Positions 18,572 through 30,226 of a stretch of 64,000 nucleotides of DNA are shown in pieces. The position numbers were made by a program, and so were the translations under genes. This DNA is from Archegozetes longisetosus (taxonomy: Eukaryota > Arthropoda > Arachnida > Sarcoptiformes > Trhypochthoniidae). Each line of letters starts with the position of its first letter. Positions within the stretch are counted from its first letter, which is position 1. The notes beneath the pieces were generated by a model, which had not been told where the DNA came from, did not search any database, and saw nothing but the letters and a program-made list of their open reading frames with translations. The stretch is from positions 11,840,001 to 11,904,000 of the forward strand of contig JAEMBT020000002.1 in NCBI GenBank assembly GCA_018873245.2, given 5' to 3'.

Positions 18572-21500
18572 GCTTTTTATTGCTTATTGTAACACTAATA
18601 TTCTTAATTAAAGTTATCTTCAATCAAACCATTACTGCAACAAAAGTTACGATAAATAAAATAACTCTTGCATTAGATGAATAAACATTATTTAAGCATT
18701 TTTCTTCAGGCGAATAAAACTTATTTAACTGTTTTACTGACTCTATCCACGAATGCAAATAAAACAGTAATGCAGTGACGATCAAATTTTCAGAAAATAT
18801 GCGACTCTTATACAAGTCCCTAATTCAATTTGAAGCACGATTTGTGAATATTTTAACTCTTATTTAGCAAAAATAGACTAAGAACTAGAGAAAAGCTATT
18901 TTCTATACAATTTATGCCAATTTGATCATTATTTTCATGTGACTTATGATTAAAAGAGTACAAAATCAATAGATGTCTAACCTTGTTGTCGATTTCTGTT
19001 ATGATAAAAGAATGTGGAATCCCGTGAACATATGCAACAACTGACCACTATTATCACTATCACAACAATAGTTGAGGAAACTATTGGTAGCATTATTTCG
19101 TAATCGGAAAAACTGAATTCGTTGGCTTGCATTGGATATGAGGACGCCTTATGGCCAGAACCAACTTTGAATACAGTCTCTGAATTTGATAACAAATGAT
19201 CAAACAGATAAATATTTAAAGTTATCAATATTTGAAGTTTACCTCTGCTGGTAATGTTAGTTGTTGTGAATTCATATAATGATTGTGTAGAACCCGCAGA
19301 ACTGTGAGCAGTGGTTTCTAACTCGTAGTGCGTGTTCGCTAACAAACTTCTGATCACATAGTTTTGTGCCGAGCTGTAATGTGTTGTAATAACATTCCAG
19401 TTGCGTGACTGCTTCGGTCGAATTTTGATTGAGAAGTGGCTAATTAGACACTGGCCTCCTCTCCATGCTATCAAATTGACGGTAACCTCGTGAGATCCAA
19501 TGTTAGACAGTATATCGGAAAGTTTTGGTGGAAGAGGTGGTTCGCCATCAGTTCTTCCGATGATTGTAGCGCTTGGTTCAGATTTACCGACACTGTTATG
19601 AGCAGCCATATAAAATTCGTAAGATTTACCACATTCTAAATTCTGAACAGTGTGCTTCATTTCACTGTTTGTTATAGAGATTTCTTTCCACGAATTCATA
19701 TTGAATTGTGTAGAATAACTTCTCTGGTAAAGTGTAAACTGATTAACACTATTTCCAAAATTAGTCATCAGTGACCACGAAATAGTAATAGAATTAGTTG
19801 TGGTTGAGTGAATTTTTAAGATTGGAGCACTTGGAGGCACATCAGCTAAGGTTTTGACAGAAACCTGGTCGGATCGCGGACCTGCGCCTTTCGCATTGAA
19901 GGCCTGAACCCAAGCAAAATAAACAGTAGATCTCAATAAATTGGTCAAATGAGATTCATATCTGTTTGTCTCATCGACAGATTCAATGGTTTTGTACAAG
20001 TCTTGATTGGAATTTGCTGCGCGATATCCGATATAAAATCCACTTATTTGTCCGTTCCATAGGTTTTTTGTCGGAGCCTTAAGGTTAAAGTAATTGGTTA
20101 TTTGTTTTGTTAAAAAAAGGCTAAAAATAATCTTTGTTCATATAAAAAAGTGGAACTGTAGCGAAGTTGAGTTGGAGTTGTGCCGTAATATAATGATTGC
20201 ATGCACCGCAGAATCTCTGAGCACGAGATTTCGTCTCATATATAATTAATTCAATTTGTTGTCTCGAGAGTTATTTTATACTAATAAATGAATTACGTGA
20301 GACTTACCTTCCAAGATATCTTAACCGAATTAGGGCCAGTTGGAGATGCGCTCACTTCTAATGGTGGGCCTTCAGGTACGCTTTCATCCGTTTTGACTTT
20401 AATCCAATCATTGAATTGACTCAATCCAATTTTATTTTGTGCTGCAATTCGGATTAAATATCGACTGTTTGCCTTTAAATTATTGATTGTGCCGCCTCTC
20501 TCAGACCCGTTTACTAACAATTCCATTGCAGACGAATTTTCAGCATAATCTAATTTGTAGTGAATTAAATAGTTGGTGATAACTGAATTGCCTCTATAGG
20601 GCTCACTCCACGACATTGTTATCGAAGATTCCGTTACATTTAAGAACTTGATTTCATGAGGTGTTTCTGGTGGTTCTAGCGCATTAAAATATGCAAACAT
20701 TTTAATCGCATTTTCAATGGATTATAATCGATTCAGAGATTTTGTGCAACTATTACAAACTAGTGCTAGACTTAGTTCTACATAAGTACAATTTAAATAT
20801 TTCTAAATCTTTTCCTATACTAATCCGATTAGACTTTCTTTTTATTAATTCTGTAAACATTGCAACCAACTCAATATCGATTTTTATGTCTCATCAATTT
20901 TTGATTATTCATAAATAAAAATTAATACATTTTAAGTATCTGAATAATTAATAAGAATGCACTCAACTACACTTCAAGCGTATGAAAGATTTTTCATATT
21001 GGGAGCAGAATACTTTACTGCAGTAGAGACAACACTTTTTCAGAGTCAAAACTAGTGAAACCAAGAACATTATCTGGGAAAACCACTTTTAGCTCGATCG
21101 ACAATCTTAAAAGCTCAAATATTAATCACCATTCAATGTTTCAATATAATTATGCAAAAATCAAATCCTGTCTTACTTTTGGTTGTATTTGACAAAATAA
21201 AAAGATGACAGAAATGTTAGCGGACTCGGGTCATACAAAATGAAATAGTACTTTTAGAAAATTGAGAAGTCAAACTATAATCGAAAAATGGTACTACCAA
21301 AGTTCATAGTTTTCAGGCAAAAAAGATAAACTCCAAAGAGGATTCCAAATTTTTGAAGAATAGAAAAAGTGTTGTCTCAACATATATATAGATAACATAT
21401 ATAAAGCATAAGATGCTGTATCTCAGAAAACTTTTTAAATATTGCTCTATCAGCTCCTTCAGTCTCTCGGATAACAGGCATTCCAGATTGAATTTTCGAC

Positions 21501-24500
21501 AACTAATGAAAATGATTGACTGAAAAGTTTGAATAATGCAGAGTTCAATTCTATAAGCAATAATTATAGAGAATATGTTTGTAGTTATCAAAAATTCTAA
21601 GCAATCAAATATTAATAATTGAACAAAATTGCATTTTCAACTGAAATATTAATGAAAATAGTGAAAAGATAACATAAAATGCAACTCTTGTGGTTCTAAA
21701 AATTTTATTTTGTGAATCACTCAATGATTACAAAGATTGCTTAAAAGAAAAAAATTGATTGTAACTCTAAAATGTATTAAACTTTTGCTATGAGTGCCAT
21801 TGAGAATAATATTAAGTTTATGAGTAGAAAAATCAATGTTTGCTGTCAATTCTGGACAACTAGGATAGTGTCGTTAAGCTTTGAGGATTTAATGTGACTG
21901 AAGGGCTAGAAAAGTAAACTGATTAGCCATTGTTTGTGCGCTGTAAAGTTGACTGGCAATAAAATATAGAACTAATTTTTTCAAGACTATTCTCCAGAAC
22001 ATTGTCAATCAAATTGGAGTCAATCTCATACAAGTGGTCATTATGTGCTACAAAATTCGATTATTTGCTCAGAATCTGCCTTCAAGTGCTTTTTGTTCAA
22101 TACTTATTTTTCAAATAAAGATTTATGTGATTGTCATTTTTGAATCAAAGCAATACTACGTTTTACAGACTATTTATTGGATCTGAAAAGGATTTGCGAT
22201 CAACTGCAGTCTTATGTTTTTCTGTTAAATCAATAATCGATCAATAAATACGATTTGTATTTTGCATTGAATTTTAGAAAATCGCAATTTGATAGAAATA
22301 AAGAGAGTAAGTGATGAATACCTTGTACTATGAGGTTGATTTGAGACTGATCGGTTCCATATTTGTTGACCGCATCGCACACATATATATTCGTATGATT
22401 CCTCCTAACATCTTCGATAATAAGCTTTGACGTGAATTCTTTCAATTCTTTGTTTTCATTTTTCTCAATTCTGATATAAATAGAATAAGAAAACAATTTT
22501 AGCTGCCGATCAATGACATTAAGGGCTAATGTTTGTTATTGTAAGTGAACATCGCATAATGGTATGTATGGAAAGAATCATTAGCAATAAATTGAAGAAT
22601 AAAGTTGTATGAATTCATGAATGAAACAAGTTTGGATAGAATGAAAAGATATAACAGAAAAGTACATAAGAGCATAACTAACATGTATCGTCCCTTTTCA
22701 GCTTTGATCATAGTGTTGGCTTCATCTTTAAGCCTCCAATTCATCTGAATGGGACCGTCCCCAACACACATACATTCCAGTTCCGCTCTGTCCCCTATTT
22801 TTATTGATTCTGATTTCATCTTAACGTGAAAATGTGGCGGCTCTACAATATAATACAATTGAGATATTGATATATTCCACTTCATTGTGTACTTCTATCC
22901 TCGTCTATTCAATAGTTACCATTGACTCTGAGTTGTATGAGTTTTCCAATATCAGAACCATAACCATTTGTAGACTGACAAACATAATATCCAGATTCTT
23001 GTCGTGTTGTTTCTTGAATTTCGAGCGATCCGTTCGGATGAAGAAAATAGTGGAGAGAATTATAGATTGGAACAAAATCCCAGGGCTCTGACCCTATCGA
23101 TGGCACGAGACAAAAGTAAAAAATAAGTTGATTCCTAGCAAAAACGCGTTATGTATATCTGAGGGTACAATTGAATTCTAGCTAAACCTCGATTGCATTA
23201 GAACACAAACAGTGAGGAAATGAGAATACTGTCGAACTAAATCTAATGTAAGTTTGATTGGAGAAGGGTTCTACTTTTATGATGCGATCCATATTTTATT
23301 TATATTACTTTTGCTGAATAAAAATCCAGGGCTTGACAAGTCAAGTGATACATATCTATGAGAATGGTAAATAATGCATTCTTAGGCATACGCCACTAAA
23401 AACGTGCTCCAAAGATATTATTTATTTCCATAGCATTACTTTTTGAAATTTTTCTTTTTGAAATTTTTCTTTTTTCAAATTTGCATGTTGTTCATGTGCA
23501 CCACTATTGTAGTGTAGCTTAGCGTTCAAATTTTTATTACTCCTTTCTCTCTTTAACTTTGTTCAACAGTAAAGCATATGATGGGGTCGGATAAAAGAAT
23601 AGAGTCAGCAAAAGTAACTGCACATCAAATTATTTATTGCTTCTGAGCTACTGGTAGAGACTCTCAGACTATCGCGAGATATGGGGGTAAAGTCGTAACA
23701 AAACTTTCTCATAATACAAATCAAATTATTTTTATGGTTTAGTTTCTCAGTACAACAAATTATATTAGTCATTATTTTAATGAGAATCTGCTTCATATTT
23801 AATTCAATGGCATTTTCAGATTCACTTTTAGAATATTAAAATTTCAATATTAATATAAAATTGACATCGCATGTCTAACTATCGATTTCTAGTCCAATTC
23901 ACACTTGATTTCAAGCCACAACTATCCTAATTGCACGCCTAAAATCGATTTGTAGTAATCAAACACAATAAATGACTCAATTAAATTCATGTTAATTGTA
24001 GTGCTACTAAACACTCTTTCATCAGTATCTGAAGCAACCAAATCATACGTTTAGTGTATTGCATCGCTTAATATTAAGTAAGTTTGAGACCTGTTAATCC
24101 ACGTTAAAAAGTAAATAACTTCAATAATGTAAGAGTGCATTATGTGTGAACAGTCGAAAGTTAGTCCTTTTATGTGAGCCTGAACTTTTGAACAAATTAG
24201 TTAATGAATAGGGCTTATATAACATTAAAAATACCTTCAATATAAAAGCAAACAATTTAATTATTCAGTTTTAAATTCTTTCTTAAACTGAACTTCCAGA
24301 ATGCAAAATAAAAATTAATTTTCTTCATTAAATGACTCAAACCTTTCAGTCATATATGAATTATATAAAATACTTTTCTCGTATTTATATTGTTGTTTAT
24401 CGAAATCACATAATACTAGTGTTGAAAACGAATTCAATTAATAAGGGTCTTCAAGAGTTGAATTCAAGTTAATGAATAATAAAATTTGAAATAATAAAAT

Positions 24501-27500
24501 TTGAAATAATAAAATTTGAAATAACATAATTTTTATTCACCGATATTGATAGTTAATCAATAAGCCTTAAAGATAAACATAATCTCATCTTTGATTTCTT
24601 CTCTTTACATAGTTTTTAATTGAGTTCATTTTCAACGCTAATATTATGTGATTTTGATAAATAAGAAATAAATGCGAGAAAATATATTTTATATAATTTT
24701 ACATGACTGAAAGGTTTGAGTGATTTAATGAAATTTAGTTTTATATTTTGCACTCTGAAAGTTGAATCTAAGAAAGAACATAAACTGTAAATAGGTTGCT
24801 TACTTTCTATATTGAAAGTATTTTTAATGCTACGTATAAATCCTATTGATTAACTGACTAGTTCAAAAGTTAGGTTCATATATTTAAGAACCCATACTAA
24901 TGTAATAATTATTTCAGTTATACTGATATAACAGTGAATAGTTGTATATACGACTGAAATTTGTCTTTGTACTATATATTTGAAGTCAGTTCAAACAACA
25001 TATAATGGGCTTATCAGCATTTAAATGATTGCACCAAAGACCGGCCCTATAAACGAACTGATGAACAATTATTGAACTACTGCTACGATTTTAGACTGGT
25101 TCAAACCGAAATTGCAACTTGAGACAGTTTGTCTTGACGAGATCAGCATCTTTGTTGCGAACTACATGTTGCTATAACTTTAAATTGGCGTTAAGATACA
25201 TATGTAATTTAAGTTGAAACTGCTGCGACAGCTCTATTACCAATTCAGCCATTGTGTACTTTATAAGCAAAGGACACTGTTATTATCTAGAATTAAGTTA
25301 AAAATCGATAAATAGTTTCAACATTGCATACAATTTATTTAGGATTTCCACTTAGAACTCATTTTCCCCTTATTAATAGTATTAAGCATTCATTATTCAG
25401 TAAGTCTTAATCAGTCTGATTACAGGACCTAAATCCGTATTTACAAAATCCAAGACTCAAACCGACCTTAAATTTGCAAATCTAGAGTATAATTCCAAAT
25501 TTGATTTAGAATGGCAATAGCTCGAGATCTATCTCAAATCGAAGAGTTAAGCAATTTGAATAAGCTGTTATTTATTGTTCCTTATGAAATATTGAAATGC
25601 CTTTTTGTATACTTGAGAAAGTTTTATTTATTCAGTATTTTCGATTTGAATATATTACTTGGTTCATATGCCTAGGCTAACTGACGAGTCACATTCAACT
25701 AGATTTGACAAAACGTGATCCTTAGGTCTTTTAGGCCTTTGCAACAAACTTATCGCTGCCAAAAGAGTTGTGCCGCATCTGATCGCAGCTACTATATAGC
25801 GTTACTTTTCTCTCAGCATTAATGTATTGGTTTTGCGATCGAGTGTCTACACACCAAATCTTAAGCTTAATTACAAGCCCAAAGTCATACGATGTGCATT
25901 TTTTGGTAAATTAGCAATTGTGAACAATTTCAACTTTCAAATCGATAATTAAAGTCGAAAACAAAAGTTTCAGATAATTTAAAAGTAAAATTAAGTTTTT
26001 GAAAAAATATTCGGTGGTTTGCATAAAAAGTTTGGGTTATGTCGTAATTGAATACTATTGTGATTAATCTTCTTCAAAAATTGTGAAAGACTTGACATGA
26101 ATGATTCTTTCTTTAGACTTAAGGCTAAATTATTTCCAATTGTAATTCCTCAATAAAGCAGACTTCTTGCTATAAAATACAATTTCTTCTTCAGTCAAAT
26201 TAATGTTTACGACTTGTTTCTACAATAAGAAGGAATGAAATTGTTGTATGACAAACAAATTGCCTAAACTAAGTTTTATAAGCTGATAATTTATTGCTTT
26301 TATCTCCACCAATCGTTTGCAAGTTTATCTAATCTGAAATACTCGAATGTATAGCTATTTGTATTTTTATGCCATTTCCATACTTACAATCGCAAAACAA
26401 TATATTTTGAACAAACTAAATATGATTATTTGTTGGCGATTCTAATGAACAAAATGTCATGCATCTCAATCCTAAGCTTCAGTTGAATCCCATTTATTAT
26501 ATTGTTGTACTCGTGAACCAGTGCTTTCTGAAAGCCTTGTGATAAAGGATCAACTCATAAACGGTAAAATTGTCAGCTAAGAGTTCAATTGAGCTTTAGA
26601 CCCATTTTGTTATTGTTATTCTCGGATGAAATATACGAATTGGGCTGAGGCTCATTCAATTTTGATTATTATTAATTGAATTGATTTTGATAAATCAATT
26701 GACAGTATTGTGAAGCAGAAAAACAATTTATTCAAATGAAATGGAAAAATATTCGTGTATTCTCTGTTGGTATGAATTTTCATGATATGATTGTTCTGTA
26801 AAATCAGAAATAGACCTCATTTGTAATGTCTTATAATCGTTAAACATAAATGTGGAATTTGTAGAGCTTATAGTATTAAAGTAATGCCGTTCATGTGCGT
26901 CAAAGCGAATATTATTGACTATATCTTAAGTTACTGAGAACTTCATATCAACGAGTATGCAATCCATTGAGTTGATGAAAAAACTTATATGCCTTAGAGA
27001 ATGAAAAAGTTGATGGAAAAGAATAACTTACCTGTAGCTCTCTTCCACGTTATGTACGGGATCGGAGAACCTGAGGCTAGACAATCGATTCGTATTGAAT
27101 GGCCTAAAATTACTTGACTGTCTTTGGGCTCAATAGTCCAAACTGGAGGTGCTTTACATGATTTGAAGAGAAAAAGTAATAAATATAAAAGTTAAATATT
27201 ACCATTAAAATTTGAGCCAAGTTAATGAGTTAGCAATTAAGTTGTAATGCTTTTAGTGATGTAATCATTTATATTCATACCATTAACTCTGAGTATAGAG
27301 CTATAGGTTGCCTGCTCTGCTTCATTGCTTACTGTGCAACTTATATTTCCAGCGTGTGATAGCTGTATGTTATCTGCCGTTAACATCGAATAGTCTTTAA
27401 AGTTTTGAATTTTCAATCCAGAGTCACTATTGATCGCAAATCCATCCTTAATCCAAATAAACTTGAGCGGTTGATCTCCTTGCGATACGGAGCACATGAC

Positions 27501-28110
27501 TCTTATTTTCATACCGACTTGTAAATCAGATGGAAATTCAAATGGCAGTATTTTCGGTCCATCTAACACGAAAATCGAATCAAATCGAATATTTATTTGT
27601 TGTGTCACTAGAAAGCATTGATCGAATGATCATAACTCATACCAATAACACGAAGTGTTAAATGACGTCTTTTTATGTTGCCTTTGATATCGTTAGCCGA
27701 ACATATGTAACTGCTCCCGTCATCCTTCTTCCGAACGCTTTCGATGATTAAAGTTCCGTTCAAATGAATTTGTTGCCGATGATCTATAGGTAAGCGTTCG
27801 CCAGCTTTGCATATTTGATGGCACATCAGATTAAAAGTTTAGAGTTTACAGTTTACAAAAACAAGTCAAATGTATTTTAATCATTGAATGGCAGAGGGAA
27901 CAGAGGGGAGAAAGCAATCACATAAGATTGAAAAACTTTTCAAACAATGACAGTCAAGTTTATAGTAAAGTTTAAGTTTGTTAATACCTTTTTCCCATTT
28001 AATCTCAGATACAGTTTTGATTGGACAGAAAAGTATGGCCCGTTTTCTACTCGCTACTGTTATTACATTTGATGCTTCGTCTTCATTCCGAAAATAAGTA
28101 CTGCTCTCAA
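17750..28110 (-). CDS. Dscam-like immunoglobulin/fibronectin cell-surface receptor (5' end not found)
   Basis: Single-pass adhesion receptor related to Dscam. Exons from 5' to 3': 28110-27988, 27804-27643, 27562-27281, 27151-27032, 23093-22920, 22842-22683, 22470-22322, 20675-20308, 20077-19243, 19179-18982, 18383-18067, 17815-17750; phases close and give 983 residues. By resemblance to Drosophila Dscam1 the order is Ig6-, Ig7-, Ig8- and Ig9-like (residues about 1-390), FN1 (390-490), FN2 (490-590), FN5-like (590-690, CGKSYEFYMAAHNSVG), FN6-like (690-790, VNLIAWRGGQC), a membrane segment (about 822-842) and a tail of about 140 residues with several tyrosines ending NEII. The Ig7-like domain is one whole exon; Ig6, Ig8 and Ig9 are split in two. 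FN3, FN4 and Ig10 of canonical Dscam are absent, with FN2 and FN5-like sharing one exon. Reading enters 28110 in phase 1, so at least one more exon (signal peptide, perhaps more Ig domains) lies upstream. Confidence 0.9.
18539..18570. repeat. (CT)16 microsatellite
   Basis: Uninterrupted CT dinucleotides inside the intron before the first cytoplasmic exon of the Dscam-like gene. Confidence 0.95.
19180..19242 (-). other. 63-base in-frame intron of the Dscam-like gene, possibly optional
   Basis: Between the FN6-like and membrane exons, GTAAAC and a pyrimidine-rich CAG bound a 63-base segment that is a multiple of three and has no stop. Spliced out, the protein reads SRETVFKVG; retained, it gains 21 hydrophobic residues just outside the membrane segment. 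Splicing is the default because the inserted residues look like intron sequence. Confidence 0.55.
20676..22321 (-). other. 1.65 kb intron between Ig9 and FN1 of the Dscam-like gene
   Basis: No Ig, FN or other recognisable coding segment was found here on either strand. The flanking exons join in phase (IVQ then EPPETP), so nothing is missing. Confidence 0.6.
23094..27031 (-). other. 3.9 kb intron splitting the Ig8-like domain
   Basis: The Ig8-like domain is coded half at 27151-27032 and half at 23093-22920, joining in phase to read KRATG-SEPWDF. No spare half-Ig exon was recognised in between. A short 15-base tandem repeat sits at about 24479-24524. Confidence 0.6.
24479..24524. repeat. 15-base tandem repeat, about three copies
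   Basis: Three near-exact copies of a unit reading roughly ATAATAAAATTTGAA, within the large Dscam-like intron. Confidence 0.8.
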
Positions 28111-29612
28111 CTATCAAATCGGAAAATAGACAAAATACAGAAAAGAAAAGAATATTGAAAAGACAAATACGGTAATATACATCTAAAGCGATGCATCTGT
28201 TGTCATGATATTATATATCTTTATTCGCTCTTTTATAGAAACGCTAAATATTGAGACAGCGCTTCTTAATCAGCGCTTCTTTGAAGAGCAGGGTATTTGC
28301 TCTTATTTTCATAAAGCATAAGAAGCTTAACTTTACCTAACGGAAGGCTTCATTTTTTTCAATGCGTTTCTCATCAGTCATAGCACTTCATATCTACTCT
28401 ACTTCTACAAATATATTACAAATCCTTGAAAAATTCATTGCAATTCTTTGAAAATTTTCTCTTTCCAACTAATATATTATTTATAGATTTTAAATTGAAT
28501 ACCATCTAAAATGTAAACTTTCACAAGTAATATAATTTTGCACAAATCGAGTTTTTTGTCTGAACTGCTCGCACGCATAATTACAAATTCCAAAAATTGA
28601 TAGCATTCAGTTAAATAAAGGCATAACTTTCAGTTAACTTTATCTTTTTCCAGTGAAAAATTTCTATTTGAAAAGGTTTGCTCATTCTTTATTCTTATAT
28701 TAATATTTACAATATTTTCATGAAGAAAAATCAAGCAAGATTCAAACATTTAAGTATATATCAAGCTTTATGATTAATAATTGTTCTGTCAAGAGCAACA
28801 ACTATTAAAAAAGAAGTTGCAAAACGTAAGCAAAAGTTTGCGAAGAAAACTTCTAGAATGTTTAAGAGAAATATTTGATGAATAGCATCGAATACGGCAC
28901 TATTTGCCGAATATTCGTATATAACTGGTATATACAGTGCGATAGCATTAGACTGGTTTAAGCACTACAGTTAGTCAGCACAGAATAACCTGATACAAGA
29001 ACTCAAAGTCTATTATTATGCATAAGATCCACTTCTTATGAAAGTGTACTTAGACTATAGCACTTAATCGGATTATAAGCGAAGTTTTGGTGTGCTAATT
29101 ACCAAACCACTCAGCGAGGTATGTCTTTGCCCTCACTCGCTTTGTTTAGTTTTTTACCCTAATCAATATATTTGATTAGATGAGAAATATTTACATCTGT
29201 TGACTCCGAATTGTAGATCAATACAGGATTTTTATGCTTCAATGGATAATAGGATAAAACAGGACATAACAATAATGAGACCGAACTTAAGCATTGCTAG
29301 TCTTGACGAGAGCACTAAAGCAGAGCAAATCGAAACGACACCGAAGGATATTGCATGTCTCGGATTTAAGAAGTGATTACGTATATATTGCTTCCTTCCC
29401 TACAAATACTTTACTTGCAATGTTCAATCCGACAACTTTTATACTAAGGCAACACTGAGGAATATCTCACTATAGCACAGTTATATCGCAGCTCATGAAT
29501 AACGCAGTCAATAGTGTTAAGGCAGAGACCAGTTCCACCAGCATTACTTCTCATTTTTCTGTATTTCATTTGAACCCAACTTCAGATTTGTCTAATGGCC
29601 AATACTTTAACT

Positions 29613-29638
29613 TAATATTATATTATATTATATTATAA
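29613..29638. repeat. TATTA pentanucleotide repeat
   Basis: About five tandem TATTA units. Confidence 0.8.
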
Positions 29639-30192
29639 GAAATTTCCTGTTTTCTAACACATTACTCAGAAATAACTTATGAGTAATGAGTGAAAGTTTT
29701 GTTAGAATCACTTTATAATATATAAGTTGTAATCGTGTTTTTCAAAATCCTAATAATCATAATGACGATGAAGGCATTGAGAATCGGTCGACCGGCACCA
29801 AAGTTTAGTTGCGATGAACAGCAGAAAAGCCACTTCTCTTATCCCGACATATATAATAAGACTGCGTATACTTTTGTGTCTCAGTAAGAGTTTTGTTTCG
29901 AACATTGCCATCCTTTTTGTTTTGCTTTTAGTTAATCTGTTTGTGTGATAGCAATCGAAAATAGTAAAAACCATGTAAACCCACATTAAAGTCGATGTAA
30001 TGTACTCTGACTGCGCTCAAGCTTAAGACTTTGATGGTTGGTATAAGGGTTGAGAAGATTTTTCAGCCATTAAATTGTTGGGCGATGTTTGGCAAATGTT
30101 TCCAATTGCATTTTTATTGCATTACAAGAAACGCGATGACTTTGGAAGTGGGTCATTCCAACCAACAATTTAGAAAATTCTGATTTTCCAAC

Positions 30193-30195
<3 letters not shown>

Positions 30196-30223
<28 letters not shown>
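30196..30223. repeat. (TC)14 microsatellite
   Basis: Uninterrupted TC dinucleotides in the gene-poor interval. Confidence 0.95.

Positions 30224-30226
<3 letters not shown>

Noticed and set aside
28111..28205. Hydrophobic open frame just upstream of the first Dscam-like exon that looks like a signal peptide
   Set aside because: It is the T-rich pyrimidine tract before the acceptor at 28111; there is no in-frame ATG after the stop at its start, and the only nearby ATG with a hydrophobic run (28183) is in the wrong frame.
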